From Notoacmeibacter marinus (GTDB lineage Bacteria > Pseudomonadota > Alphaproteobacteria > Rhizobiales > Rhizobiaceae), in assembly GCF_002238045.1 (NCBI RefSeq), contig NZ_NBYO01000003.1, positions 62,001 through 126,000 on the forward strand: a stretch of 64,000 nt of DNA. Reading direction: 5' to 3'. Below, in pieces: positions 1-8,949 of this stretch. The position numbers were made by a program, and so were the translations under genes. The notes under the pieces were generated by a model. That model was not told where the DNA came from, searched no databases, and saw only the letters and a list, made by a program, of their open reading frames with translations. Positions within the stretch are counted from its first letter, which is position 1. Each line of letters opens with the position of its first letter.

Positions 1-119
1 ACAAGGAAATCCGGGGTGTCATCAACGAGGCGGCCGAGTTCGCCCAGAACGATCCGGAGCCCGATCCGTCCGAATTGTGGACCGACATCTATGCCGAGGA
101 CGGAAGCGAGGCTGCCTGA
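1..119 (+). CDS. pdhA: Pyruvate dehydrogenase E1 component alpha subunit, 3' end only
   Basis: Only the last 38 codons are in the window, read in the frame beginning at base 3 and ending in TGA at 117-119. The visible tail, with EAAEFAQNDPEPDPSELWTD, is the typical C-terminus of alphaproteobacterial E1 alpha: acidic, proline-rich, with the conserved P-x-x-x-E-L-W-T-D ending. E1 alpha carries the thiamine diphosphate site with E1 beta and decarboxylates pyruvate. It is followed 99 bases later by pdhB in the same direction, as in other rhizobial pdh operons. Identity is confident from the tail plus the context; nothing can be said about the active site, which lies outside the window. Confidence 0.88.
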   Translation, partial: KEIRGVINEAAEFAQNDPEPDPSELWTDIYAEDGSEAA

Positions 120-218
120 TGCAGCGACCCGCCCTTCGTCTTACCGCCGAATTCGATCAACCTGAAAATATCCTGCGGGCAGTTGGCCTCGACGCCGCTG
201 TTGCAGGAGGGGACTGCC

Positions 219-1634
219 ATGACAATTGAGATAACCATGCCCGCCCTTTCTCCGACCATGGAGGAAGGCAACCTCGCCAAATGGCTGAAAGCTGTCGGCG
301 ACAAGATCGAGCCCGGCGAGGTGATCGCCGAAATCGAAACCGACAAGGCCACCATGGAAGTGGAAGCCGCCGATGAAGGCACGCTCGGCAAGATCGTCGT
401 CGATGAGGGCACCGAGAACGTCAAGGTGAATTCGGTCATCGCGATCCTTTTGGAAGAAGGCGAGGATGACAGCGCCCTGGAAGGCGCCGGACCGTCGGCC
501 AATGGCGCTGCCTCGGCCGACGCCGACGATACGGGCGGCAAGACCGAAGCCGCTTCGGACGAGCGCGAGACTCCCGCCGAAGGCAAGGTTCACCCCGAGC
601 CGAAGAAGCCCGAGCCGTCGAGCCTTCCGGAAGTTCCCGAGGGCACCGAAATGGTGCAGACCACGGTTCGCGAAGCGCTCCGCGACGCCATGGCGGAAGA
701 AATGCGCAATGACGACCGCGTCTTCGTGATGGGCGAGGAAGTCGCCGAATATCAGGGCGCCTACAAGGTTACACAGGGTCTTCTGGACGAGTTCGGCGCG
801 CGGCGCGTCGTCGATACGCCGATCACCGAGCACGGGTTTGCCGGTGTCGGCGTCGGCGCCGCCATGGCGGGCCTTCGGCCGATCGTCGAATTCATGACCT
901 TCAACTTCGCCATGCAGGCGATCGACCACATCATCAATTCAGCTGCAAAAACCCGCTACATGGCGGGCGGCGAGATGGGATCGCCCGTCGTTTTCCGCGG
1001 CCCGAACGGCGCAGCGGCGCGCGTGGCCGCCCAGCACAGCCAGGATTACGCGGCGTGGTACTCCCACGTTCCCGGCCTGAAGGTTATCCAGCCTTACAGC
1101 GCTGCGGATGCGAAAGGTCTTCTGAAGGCGGCGATCCGCGATCCGAACCCGATCGTCTTTCTCGAAAACGAAATCCTCTACGGCCAGTCTTTCGACGTGC
1201 CGAAAATGGACGATTTCGTTCTGCCCATCGGCAAGGCGCGCATCCATCGTTCCGGCAAGGACGTCACGCTGGTCAGCTTCGGCATCGGCATGACCTACGC
1301 CATCAAGGCAGCGGACGAACTGGCCGAAATGGGAATCGATGCGGAGGTCATCGATCTGCGGACGATCCGTCCGATGGACCTCGATACGGTGATCGAAAGC
1401 GTGAAGAAGACCAACCGCCTTATCACCATCGAGGAAGGCTTCCCGCAGAGCTCGGTCGGCGACTACATCGCCAATCAGGTCCAGCGCCGCGCCTTCGACT
1501 ATCTGGACGCGCCGGTCATCTCCATTGCCGGCAAGGACGTTCCGATGCCCTATGCCGCCAATCTGGAAAAACTTGCCCTGCCGAATGTCGGCGAAGTGAT
1601 CGAGGCCGTGAAGGCCGTGACGTATAAGGACTGA
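219..1634 (+). CDS. pdhB: Pyruvate dehydrogenase E1 component beta subunit with N-terminal lipoyl domain
   Basis: The 471-residue protein pairs with PdhA to decarboxylate pyruvate and reductively acetylate lipoyl groups. Residues 1-80 form a lipoyl domain with the lysine in [10 protein letters not shown]. An acidic, Ala/Pro-rich linker runs to about residue 140. The transketolase-like pyrimidine-binding domain ([31 protein letters not shown]) and the transketolase C-terminal domain follow. I chose the ATG at 219 because AGGAGG lies at 205-210 and the protein then opens directly with [16 protein letters not shown], like E2; an in-frame ATG at 183 would add 12 residues with no ribosome site. 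A lipoylated E1 beta is a known alphaproteobacterial variant. pdhC follows after 4 bases. Confidence 0.96.
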   Translation: MTIEITMPALSPTMEEGNLAKWLKAVGDKIEPGEVIAEIETDKATMEVEAADEGTLGKIVVDEGTENVKVNSVIAILLEEGEDDSALEGAGPSANGAASADADDTGGKTEAASDERETPAEGKVHPEPKKPEPSSLPEVPEGTEMVQTTVREALRDAMAEEMRNDDRVFVMGEEVAEYQGAYKVTQGLLDEFGARRVVDTPITEHGFAGVGVGAAMAGLRPIVEFMTFNFAMQAIDHIINSAAKTRYMAGGEMGSPVVFRGPNGAAARVAAQHSQDYAAWYSHVPGLKVIQPYSAADAKGLLKAAIRDPNPIVFLENEILYGQSFDVPKMDDFVLPIGKARIHRSGKDVTLVSFGIGMTYAIKAADELAEMGIDAEVIDLRTIRPMDLDTVIESVKKTNRLITIEEGFPQSSVGDYIANQVQRRAFDYLDAPVISIAGKDVPMPYAANLEKLALPNVGEVIEAVKAVTYKD

Positions 1635-1638
1635 CGCC

Positions 1639-3063
1639 ATGGCTATCGAAATCACCATGCCTGCCCTGTCTCCCACGATGGAGGAGGGCAACCTCGCCAG
1701 CTGGACCGTCAAGGTCGGCGACAAGGTCGAACCCGGCGACGTGATCGCTGAAATCGAAACCGACAAGGCGACGATGGAAGTCGAGGCCGTCGATGAGGGC
1801 ACCGTCGCGGAGATCCTCGTGGAGGCCGGGACCGAAGGCGTCAAGGTCAATGCCGTCATCGCGATCCTGGCCGAGGAAGGCGAAGATCCCGCCGAGCTGA
1901 AGGCAGGCGGCGGCAAAAGCGCCGCAGCCGAGCCGCAGAAGGATACGCCCGATCCGGACAAGGCAGCCGCGCGCGACGATGCCAAGGTATCCGAAACGTC
2001 CAGCGATGGCGGAGCCGGTCACGGCAAGCCGCAGCCGGCTGCCGGCGCCAATGGCAGCGGCAAGACGGACGTGCCGGACAGCGTGAAAGCGGGTCCCGCA
2101 CCCACCAAGGATGGCGAACGCATCTTCTCCACACCGCTGGCGCGCCGCGTCGCCCAGCAGAAGGGAATCGATCTGGCGTGCGTTTCGGGCTCCGGTCCGC
2201 GCGGCCGCATCGTGCTGGCCGACGTCGAAAGCGCCAAGCCGGGCGCAGCGCCGAAGGCGGCCGAGACGCCCAAGGGCGCAGCCGCGCCGACGGCAGCGGC
2301 GGCTCCCGCGCCAATGGCCGACGATGCCGTGCTCAAGCTGTTCGAGGAAGGCTCCTACGAACTGGTCAAGCATGACGGCATGCGCAAGACCATCGCCAAG
2401 CGGCTGGTCCAGGCCAAGCAGACCGTGCCGCATTTCTATCTGACAAGGGACTGCAGGATCGATGCGCTGCTCAAACTGCGCAGCGAGATCAACAAGTCCG
2501 CACCGGTCAGGAAGGGCGACGACGGCGAAAAGCCGGCCTTCAAGCTTTCGGTCAACGACATGGTGATCAAGGCCATGGCCAAGGCGCTCATGGCCGTGCC
2601 AGACGCCAATGCGTCCTGGACGGAAGATGCGATGGTCAAGCACAAGCACGCCGATGTCGGCGTTGCGGTCGCCATTCCCGGCGGGCTGATCACGCCGATC
2701 ATCCGCAAGGCCGACGAGAAAGCGCTTTCCACCATTTCCAACGAGATGAAGGATATGGCCAGGCGCGCCCGCGACCGGAAGCTGAAGCCCGAAGAGTATC
2801 AGGGCGGCACCACGGCGGTGTCCAATCTCGGCATGTTCGGCGTCCGCGAGTTCGCGGCCGTGATCAACCCGCCGCATGGCACGATCCTGGCGATTGGCGC
2901 GGGCGAGAAACGGCCGGTCGTGACCGACGATGCGGTAGCCATTGCCACGATGATGACCGTGACGCTGTCGGTCGATCACCGGGCCGTCGACGGCGCGCTA
3001 GGGGCCGAACTGCTCGATGCGTTCCACGGCTTCATCGAAAACCCGATGAGCATGCTGGTCTGA
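1639..3063 (+). CDS. pdhC: Dihydrolipoyllysine-residue acetyltransferase (pyruvate dehydrogenase E2)
   Basis: The 474-residue E2 core transfers the acetyl group from lipoyllysine to CoA and forms the scaffold of the complex. Domain order: lipoyl domain at residues 1-80 ([11 protein letters not shown]), a long Ala/Pro/Gly linker, a peripheral subunit-binding domain near residue 155-190 (STPLARRVAQQKGID, GSGPRGRIVLADV), a second flexible linker, and the acyltransferase domain from about 245 with the catalytic signature DHRAVDGA near the C-terminus. It sits between pdhB and the SGNH hydrolase gene, with a 4-base gap upstream and 11 bases downstream. The first 60 residues are nearly identical to those of PdhB, which points to duplication or conversion of the lipoyl domain. 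Confidence 0.97.
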   Translation: MAIEITMPALSPTMEEGNLASWTVKVGDKVEPGDVIAEIETDKATMEVEAVDEGTVAEILVEAGTEGVKVNAVIAILAEEGEDPAELKAGGGKSAAAEPQKDTPDPDKAAARDDAKVSETSSDGGAGHGKPQPAAGANGSGKTDVPDSVKAGPAPTKDGERIFSTPLARRVAQQKGIDLACVSGSGPRGRIVLADVESAKPGAAPKAAETPKGAAAPTAAAAPAPMADDAVLKLFEEGSYELVKHDGMRKTIAKRLVQAKQTVPHFYLTRDCRIDALLKLRSEINKSAPVRKGDDGEKPAFKLSVNDMVIKAMAKALMAVPDANASWTEDAMVKHKHADVGVAVAIPGGLITPIIRKADEKALSTISNEMKDMARRARDRKLKPEEYQGGTTAVSNLGMFGVREFAAVINPPHGTILAIGAGEKRPVVTDDAVAIATMMTVTLSVDHRAVDGALGAELLDAFHGFIENPMSMLV

Positions 3064-3074
3064 CGAGAACCGGC

Positions 3075-3737
3075 ATGGCCGATCCGAAAACCATTCTTGC
3101 CTTTGGCGATTCGCTGACATGGGGCTTCGACGGGGTGACGCGCACGCGCCACCCTTTCGAAAGCCGCTGGCCGAATGTGCTGCAGGCCGAACTCGGCGCG
3201 GGCTTTCATGTCATTGCCGAGGGGCTGAATGGGCGGACGACCGGCTATGACGATCATCTGGCCGATTGCGACCGGAACGGCGCAAGAATCCTGCCGACCC
3301 TGCTTCATACCCATGCGCCGCTCGATCTGGTGATTCTGTTCCTTGGCGTCAACGATCTGAAACCGTTCACCGGGGCAGGGGCGCGGGGTGCGGCGATGGG
3401 TATGGGCCGGCTGATCGAACAGGTTCGCCATCATGCTTGGTCGGGCGGCGATGGCGATGCTGCGCCCGCTGTCCTGGTCGTTGCGCCACCGCCGATCCGC
3501 AAGCCGGACGATCCAGACTATGGCGACACGTTCGCCGATGCGGTCGAGGATTCGAAAAGCTTCGCGCGCCGCTATGGCGATCTGGCGCGCGAACGTGGCT
3601 GTGACTTCTTCGATGCGGGAACGGTTGTTACGACCGATCCGCATGACGGCATTCATCTCGACGCGGACAATACCGTAGCGCTGGGTCATGCCCTCGCGCC
3701 GGTCGTTCGCGAATTACTCAATGAAAGACAGGGCTGA
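3075..3737 (+). CDS. SGNH/GDSL-family hydrolase (arylesterase-like) inside the pdh operon
   Basis: The 220-residue protein has the SGNH hydrolase blocks in order: block I AFGDSLTWGFDG with the nucleophile Ser near residue 13, block II Gly in GLNGRTT, block III GVNDL, and block V DGIHLDADN supplying the Asp and His. No signal peptide is visible, so it is probably cytoplasmic. Family members hydrolyse esters, thioesters or acyl groups; substrates are usually unknown. It lies between pdhC and lpdA with gaps of 11 bases on each side, so it is co-transcribed with the pyruvate dehydrogenase genes. The sequence does not show whether it acts in that pathway, for example on a thioester by-product; that is inference from position only. 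Confidence 0.85.
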   Translation: MADPKTILAFGDSLTWGFDGVTRTRHPFESRWPNVLQAELGAGFHVIAEGLNGRTTGYDDHLADCDRNGARILPTLLHTHAPLDLVILFLGVNDLKPFTGAGARGAAMGMGRLIEQVRHHAWSGGDGDAAPAVLVVAPPPIRKPDDPDYGDTFADAVEDSKSFARRYGDLARERGCDFFDAGTVVTTDPHDGIHLDADNTVALGHALAPVVRELLNERQG

Positions 3738-3748
3738 GGAGACTACTC

Positions 3749-5191
3749 ATGGCCGATTACGACGTCATCATCATCGGTTCGGGCCCCGGCGGTTATGTCA
3801 CCGCCATCCGCGCCTCCCAGCTCGGTCTGAAGACCGCCATCGTCGAACGCGAGCATCTGGGCGGTATCTGCCTCAACTGGGGTTGCATCCCGACGAAAGC
3901 GCTTCTGCGCAGCGCTGAGATCATGCATTACGCCGACCACTTCAAGGATTACGGCCTGAAGCTCGATGGCACGGTCAAGCCGGACACGAAAGCCGTCGTC
4001 GATCGGTCGCGCGGTGTGTCAAAGCGCCTCAACAATGGCGTCGGCATGCTGATGAAAAAGAACAAGATCGACGTGATCTGGGGCGAAGCGAAGTTGACCG
4101 GCAAGGGCAAGATCAAGGTCGGCAAGCCACAGAAGAAGGCGATGGAGCCGCAGGTCGCGCCGCCAAAAAACATCAAGGGCGAGGGCGAATATTCCGCCAA
4201 GCATATCATCATCGCGACCGGCGCCCGTCCGCGCGCGCTGCCTGGCATTGAACCCGATGGCGAGAAGATCTGGACCTATTTCGAGGCCATGGTGCCGAAA
4301 GAACTTCCGAAGAGCCTGCTCGTCATGGGATCGGGCGCGATCGGTGTGGAATTCGCCAGTTTCTATAACGCCATGGGCGTCGATGTGACGGTCGTCGAAG
4401 TCGTCGACCGCATCATGCCGGTCGAGGACGCGGAGATTTCGAAGATCGCGCAGAAGCAGCTGGAGCGGCAGGGAATCAAGTTCCGCTTGAAAACCAAGGT
4501 CACGAAAGTCGAGAAGACCGGCTCTGGCGTCAAGGCAACGCTCGAAGCCGAAGGCGGCAAGAGCGAGACCGTTGAAGTCGAGCGGCTCATTTCGGCCGTC
4601 GGCGTACAGAGCAATACCGAGAATCTCGGCCTCGAAGATCTCGGCGTGAAGATCGATCGCGGATCGATCGTGACGGACGGTTACGGCAAGACCAATGTCG
4701 AAGGCGTCTATGCCATAGGCGATGTCGCCGGACCGCCCATGCTGGCGCACAAGGCCGAACATGAAGGGGTCATATGCGTCGAAAAGATCGCCGGCGTCAA
4801 AGGCGTGCACGCGCTCGACAAATCGAAGATCCCCGGCTGCACCTATTGCCATCCGCAGGTGGCGTCGGTCGGGCTGACCGAGGCCAAGGCCAAGGAAGCC
4901 GGCTATGAATTACGGGTCGGGCGATTTCCCTTCGTCGCCAATGGCAAGGCCATCGCGCTTGGGGAGGATCAGGGTCTGATCAAGACGATCTTCGACGGCA
5001 AGACCGGGCAGTTGCTGGGCGCCCACATGGTCGGGGCGGAAGTGACCGAGTTGATCCAGGGCTTCGTCGTGGCCATGGGCCTGGAAACGACCGAAGAAGA
5101 ACTGATGCACACCGTCTTCCCGCACCCGACGCTGTCGGAAATGATGAAGGAAAGCGTGCTCGACGCCTATGGCCGGATGATCAACGCGTAG
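3749..5191 (+). CDS. lpdA: Dihydrolipoyl dehydrogenase (E3)
   Basis: The 480-residue flavoprotein reoxidises dihydrolipoyl groups with NAD+ and completes the pyruvate dehydrogenase complex. The N-terminal FAD fold has IIIGSGPGGYVTAI, followed by the redox disulfide in GGICLNWGCIPTK. The NAD domain has MGSGAIGVEFASF near residue 195. The C-terminal dimer interface has the His-Glu pair in FPHPTLSEMM. A basic insertion of about 25 residues (near 115-145, KPQKKAMEPQ) precedes the IIATGARPRALPG segment and is typical of the rhizobial pdh-linked E3. The start ATG at 3749 follows GAGGAG closely. It is the last enzyme gene of the operon. Confidence 0.97.
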   Translation: MADYDVIIIGSGPGGYVTAIRASQLGLKTAIVEREHLGGICLNWGCIPTKALLRSAEIMHYADHFKDYGLKLDGTVKPDTKAVVDRSRGVSKRLNNGVGMLMKKNKIDVIWGEAKLTGKGKIKVGKPQKKAMEPQVAPPKNIKGEGEYSAKHIIIATGARPRALPGIEPDGEKIWTYFEAMVPKELPKSLLVMGSGAIGVEFASFYNAMGVDVTVVEVVDRIMPVEDAEISKIAQKQLERQGIKFRLKTKVTKVEKTGSGVKATLEAEGGKSETVEVERLISAVGVQSNTENLGLEDLGVKIDRGSIVTDGYGKTNVEGVYAIGDVAGPPMLAHKAEHEGVICVEKIAGVKGVHALDKSKIPGCTYCHPQVASVGLTEAKAKEAGYELRVGRFPFVANGKAIALGEDQGLIKTIFDGKTGQLLGAHMVGAEVTELIQGFVVAMGLETTEEELMHTVFPHPTLSEMMKESVLDAYGRMINA

Positions 5192-5284
5192 CGCTGTGAG
5201 GAGGCTTGCAGGAACAAAACCTTAGAGCAGGCATTATCAAAGCAGACATTCCAATGACGAGAAACGATTTTAAGGAGAGTATTT

Positions 5285-5533
5285 ATGGGATTTCTTGCTG
5301 CGATCATCGTGGGCGGCATTGCCGGCTGGCTGGCCGAAAAGGTCATGAAGAGCGATATGGGCCTTCTGATGAACATCATTCTCGGTGTCGTCGGCGCTAT
5401 CGTACTCAGCTTCATTCTGCAGATTTCCGGTCTGGGCAGCGGCGCTGGCGCGTCGTTCTCCTGGGAGTACCTGCTGACCGGCTTCGTCGGCGCTTGCCTC
5501 TTGATATTCATCGCGCGGTTGTTCCGCCGCTGA
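5285..5533 (+). CDS. GlsB/YeaQ/YmgE-family small stress membrane protein
   Basis: The 82-residue protein has three hydrophobic segments (about residues 2-20, 27-46 and 58-78) and the glycine-rich pattern GGIAGWLAEKVMK, NIILGVVGAIV and LLTGFVGACLLIFIARL of the transglycosylase-associated family (PF04226). These proteins sit in the inner membrane and are often stress-induced; their biochemical role is unknown. A good ribosome site AAGGAG lies at 5273-5278. A 93-base gap separates it from lpdA, and a strong terminator follows, so it may form its own unit or the tail of the pdh operon. Confidence 0.85.
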   Translation: MGFLAAIIVGGIAGWLAEKVMKSDMGLLMNIILGVVGAIVLSFILQISGLGSGAGASFSWEYLLTGFVGACLLIFIARLFRR

Positions 5534-5560
5534 TCAAAACTGCATAGCTGCATTGCTTGA

Positions 5561-5597
5561 GGCCGGGCGGGCCATTCAAAATCCGCCCGGCCTTTGT
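5561..5597 (+). terminator. Rho-independent terminator after the small membrane protein
   Basis: A perfect 10-base stem, GGCCGGGCGG at 5561-5570 and CCGCCCGGCC at 5583-5592, encloses a 12-base loop and is followed by TTTGTT. It ends transcription of the pdh/GlsB unit before lipA. Confidence 0.85.
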
Positions 5598-5651
5598 TAT
5601 GTCAAGCCGTAGGGGTCGGAAAGGCCCGCCCGCCAGGAGAACACAGCCGCT

Positions 5652-6623
5652 ATGGTCACAGTCCTCGACACCAATGTTTCGCGTCCACGCCACCCGGAGA
5701 AGATGAAGCGCCCGGAAAACGCGGTGCAGAAGAAGCCGGCATGGATCCGGGTGAAGGCTCCGGTTGCGTCGAAAGGCTATGCCGAGACCAAGGCCATCGT
5801 CCGCGACAACAATCTTGTGACGGTCTGCGAAGAGGCTGGCTGCCCCAATATTGGCGAGTGCTGGGACAAGAAACACGCCACATTCATGATCATGGGCGAG
5901 ATTTGCACGCGGGCCTGCGCTTTCTGCAATGTGACGACCGGCCGCCCGCTGGCCCTGGATGCGTCCGAGCCGGCCAATGTCGCCGAAGCGGTGGCGCAGA
6001 TGGAACTCAAGCACGTCGTGATCACCTCGGTCGACCGCGACGATCTGGCCGATGGCGGCGCGCAGCATTTCGCCGAAACCATCGCGGCGATCCGGCAGCG
6101 TGCGCCGGAGACGACCATCGAAATCCTGACACCCGATTTTCTGCGCAAGGACGGCGCGCTGGAAGTGGTCGTGGCGGCCAAGCCGGACGTCTTCAATCAC
6201 AATTTAGAGACGGTGCCGTCCAACTATCTGACGGTGCGGCCCGGCGCGCGCTATTTCCACTCCATTCGCCTGCTACAGCGGGTCAAGGAGATCGACCCGA
6301 CGATCTTCACCAAGAGCGGCATCATGGTGGGTCTCGGCGAAGAGCGGAACGAGGTTCTGCAATTGATGGACGATCTACGCAGCGCCGACGTCGATTTCAT
6401 CACCATCGGCCAGTATCTGGCGCCGACGCGCCGGCACCATCCGGTTATCCGCTTCGTGCCGCCCGATGAGTTCGGCAGCTACGAGATCACGGCCCGCGCC
6501 AAGGGGTTTCTCATGGTCTCGGCAAGTCCGCTTACCCGCTCGTCTCACCATGCCGGCGAAGATTTCGCCAGATTGAAGGCCGCGCGCGCTGCGCGGGACG
6601 ATGTTTTGTCGAACGACCGATAG
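5652..6623 (+). CDS. lipA: Lipoyl synthase (radical SAM)
   Basis: The 323-residue enzyme inserts two sulfurs into the octanoyl chain on lipoyl domains such as those of PdhB and PdhC encoded upstream. The auxiliary cluster cysteines are in [13 protein letters not shown] (near residue 58-70) and the radical SAM cluster in [10 protein letters not shown] (CxxxCxxC, near 85-93). The C-terminal R-S-S-Y-like element is represented by [16 protein letters not shown] ribosome site is in the CCAGGAGAA run before ATG 5652. It is followed after 12 bases by the coq10-like gene, the usual rhizobial order. Confidence 0.97.
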   Translation: MVTVLDTNVSRPRHPEKMKRPENAVQKKPAWIRVKAPVASKGYAETKAIVRDNNLVTVCEEAGCPNIGECWDKKHATFMIMGEICTRACAFCNVTTGRPLALDASEPANVAEAVAQMELKHVVITSVDRDDLADGGAQHFAETIAAIRQRAPETTIEILTPDFLRKDGALEVVVAAKPDVFNHNLETVPSNYLTVRPGARYFHSIRLLQRVKEIDPTIFTKSGIMVGLGEERNEVLQLMDDLRSADVDFITIGQYLAPTRRHHPVIRFVPPDEFGSYEITARAKGFLMVSASPLTRSSHHAGEDFARLKAARAARDDVLSNDR

Positions 6624-6635
6624 CGCAAAACCGCC

Positions 6636-7103
6636 ATGCCCAGTTTCAAAACCACGAGAATCGTCGCTCATAGCGCCGATGAAATGTTCGCCCTTGTCGC
6701 CCATGTGGAAGCCTATCCGCAATTTTTGCCCATGTGCGAAGCCCTCAACGTGCGCTCTCGAAAGGAACGGGATGGCAAAACGCTGCTACTGGCGGACATG
6801 ACGGTGGGCTACAAAGCCATCCACGAGACGTTCACCAGTCAGGTTCTGCTAAAACCGCAGGAGCGAACCATCGATGTGTCCTATGTCGACGGGCCGTTCC
6901 GCTATCTCGACAATCGCTGGGTGTTCGAAGACCGGGGTGAAGGCCGCAGCGCGGTACACTTCGCCATCGACTACGAGTTCAAAAGCCGGATCCTCGGCGC
7001 AGTGATGGGAACCATGTTCGACCGCGCTTTCCGGGCCTTTGCCGAAGCGTTCGAGCGACGGGCCGATGCGATCTATTCCGCGTCTGCGCGGCCAATGGCC
7101 TGA
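6636..7103 (+). CDS. Coq10/RatA-family START-domain protein (ubiquinone-binding)
   Basis: The 155-residue protein is a single polyketide cyclase/START-like domain: an opening RIVAHSADEMFALVAHVEAYPQFLP, a central strand set (VGYKAIHETFTSQV), and a long C-terminal helix (AVMGTMFDRAFRAFAEAFERRAD). The family includes mitochondrial Coq10, which binds ubiquinone for respiration, and bacterial RatA, described as a toxin in E. coli; position next to lipA in alphaproteobacteria favours the Coq10-type role. Full length for the family. Convergent with cinA, with a 13-base gap. Confidence 0.88.
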   Translation: MPSFKTTRIVAHSADEMFALVAHVEAYPQFLPMCEALNVRSRKERDGKTLLLADMTVGYKAIHETFTSQVLLKPQERTIDVSYVDGPFRYLDNRWVFEDRGEGRSAVHFAIDYEFKSRILGAVMGTMFDRAFRAFAEAFERRADAIYSASARPMA

Positions 7104-7116
7104 GCCCCCGACCCGC

Positions 7117-7611
7117 CTAGCGCGCCTTCAGCGCATTCAACATCATCTGGAGGGCGTGTTTGACGGCAGCCTGCCGGATCGCTTCTCGTCCTTCATTGTC
7201 GAAGACGCATTGCTCGCTGCGTACGATGCCGCCGGGGGCGGCCAGACCGAAGCAGACGAATCCGACCGGCTTTTCCGGCGTGCCGCCATCTGGGCCGGCA
7301 ATGCCGGTTGTCGAGACGACCAGACGCGCAGCCGAACGACGTTTGGCGCCGACGGCCATCTCGCGCGCCGTCTCGCCGGAAACGGCGCCGCAGCGGCGAA
7401 GTGTCAGCGGATCGACGCCGAGCGTATCCATCTTTGCGGCATTGGAATAGGTGACGAAGGCCCTGTCCACGACGGATGAAGAGCCGGGAACCGAGGTCAG
7501 GGCGGAGGCAACCAGCCCGCCAGTACAGCTTTCCGCCGTTCCGATCATCAATCGGCGTTTTTCTGCATGTTCGAGGATATCACCGACCAGTTCGGTCACT
7601 TCATCCTTCAT
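7117..7611 (-). CDS. CinA-type nicotinamide-nucleotide amidohydrolase
   Basis: The 164-residue protein is the stand-alone C-terminal domain of CinA, which deamidates NMN to NaMN in pyridine nucleotide recycling. Family features: the TAESCTGGLVASALTSVPGSS block near residues 24-44, a second block SGETAREMA, and VSTTGIAGPDGGTPEKPVG. I chose ATG at 7611; it overlaps the end of ispDF by 11 bases, implying translational coupling. A longer frame to 7695 would add 28 residues that lie inside ispDF and do not match the family. Confidence 0.9.
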   Translation of the reverse strand: MKDEVTELVGDILEHAEKRRLMIGTAESCTGGLVASALTSVPGSSSVVDRAFVTYSNAAKMDTLGVDPLTLRRCGAVSGETAREMAVGAKRRSAARLVVSTTGIAGPDGGTPEKPVGFVCFGLAAPGGIVRSEQCVFDNEGREAIRQAAVKHALQMMLNALKAR

Positions 7612-8830
7612 CCGGCAATCCTCCGGGGAAGATGACACTGGCCGTTGCAATCGCTGCAATGCCTTCATTCCGGCCAACAAAACCCATCTTCTCATTGGTG
7701 GTCGCCTTGATTGAAACGCGATGCGGTTCGATGCCCATGAGTTCCGCCAAACGGTTTGTCATGGCCTCCCGGTGCGGGCCGATCTTCGGCTCTTCGGCGA
7801 TCAATGTCACGTCCGCATTGGCGATGCGCGCGCCTTCCTTGCGCAACAGGCCGATAGCATGGCGCAGGAAGATGGAAGATTCGGCGCCACGCCATTGCGG
7901 ATCGGATGGCGGAAAATGCGTTCCGATATCGCCTGCGCCGACCGTCGCCAGCAGGGCGTCGGTCAGAGCGTGGAGGCCGACATCGGCATCGGAATGGCCG
8001 GACAGTTTGCGGTGAAAAGGAATGGCAACACCACACAGGATCACCGCATCGCCATCCTCGAAGCGATGCACATCGTAGCCGTTTCCGACACGCACGTCCG
8101 GCACAATCGAGAAGCTGCGCTCCGCCAAGGCGATATCCTCCGGGAAAGTGATTTTCGGATTGGCCGACCGACCGCGCACGATCCGCACCGTCATACCGGC
8201 CCGCGCAGCTATGGATGCGTCATCCGTCGCATTTTCCAGACCATCGGCCGCCGCGTCTTCATGCGCTGCCAGAATCGACGGGTAGGGAAAGGCCTGGGGC
8301 GTTTGCGCGCGTATCAGACTGTCGCGATCGATTGTTCCCACAATGGTGTCGCTGGGATCGATCGACTTCACGGTATCGGTTACCGGCCGACCGACGATCA
8401 CGCCGTTTCCCCTTCGCACCTCGTCCACGACTGCGTCGAGCGTCTGGCGATCCAATAGCGGCCGGGCCGCATCGTGGATAAGGACAAACTCCGTCGGACT
8501 GTCCATCATGGCTCTCAAGCCGGCGAGAACGGAAAGCTGGCGCGTTCGCCCGCCATGAACGAGGAGGATGCGTGCCGCGTCGAATGGCGCGATGGCGCCC
8601 CTGGCCAACGCCTCGTCATCCGGATGGATGGCGATGTAGATGCGTTCGATGGCGGGATGGTCGAGAAACACCCGCACGGTGCGACGTAGAATCGGTTCCC
8701 CCGCCAGCCGCCGGTACTGTTTCGGGCTATCCGAAGGTCCGCCGGCCCGTTCGCCGCGACCGGCCGCTACGATCAGCGCAGCCATCCGTTCTTCATAATC
8801 TGGCGGCACGATTTTTCCTCTTGGCGTCAT
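7601..8830 (-). CDS. ispDF: Bifunctional IspD/IspF isoprenoid synthesis enzyme
   Basis: The 409-residue fusion carries two steps of the MEP pathway. The IspD part (about 15-235) is a CTP:methylerythritol-4-phosphate cytidylyltransferase with AAGRGERAGG, KQYRRLAGEPIL and IHDAARPL. The IspF part (about 245-405) is the 2C-methylerythritol 2,4-cyclodiphosphate synthase with the zinc site in GYDVHRFEDGD, HSDADVGLHALTDALL and the ISIKATTNEKMGF-like VSIKATTNEKMGFVG. The fusion is known from alpha- and epsilonproteobacteria. The start at 8830 has no clear ribosome site; an in-frame ATG at 8785 (MAALIVAAGRG) is a plausible alternative. Divergent from dusB. Confidence 0.96.
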   Translation of the reverse strand: MTPRGKIVPPDYEERMAALIVAAGRGERAGGPSDSPKQYRRLAGEPILRRTVRVFLDHPAIERIYIAIHPDDEALARGAIAPFDAARILLVHGGRTRQLSVLAGLRAMMDSPTEFVLIHDAARPLLDRQTLDAVVDEVRRGNGVIVGRPVTDTVKSIDPSDTIVGTIDRDSLIRAQTPQAFPYPSILAAHEDAAADGLENATDDASIAARAGMTVRIVRGRSANPKITFPEDIALAERSFSIVPDVRVGNGYDVHRFEDGDAVILCGVAIPFHRKLSGHSDADVGLHALTDALLATVGAGDIGTHFPPSDPQWRGAESSIFLRHAIGLLRKEGARIANADVTLIAEEPKIGPHREAMTNRLAELMGIEPHRVSIKATTNEKMGFVGRNEGIAAIATASVIFPGGLPDEG

Positions 8831-8949
8831 CGGCTTGCGGGTTTAGGCGCGGTGCAGCGGCAAGGAAAGAAAAAACTGTTACTGCCTACTCTTGATGCAA
8901 AAACGTGCAATGGTTAGAGTTTAGGCAGAATTGCAAAGGTACTTGTTTC

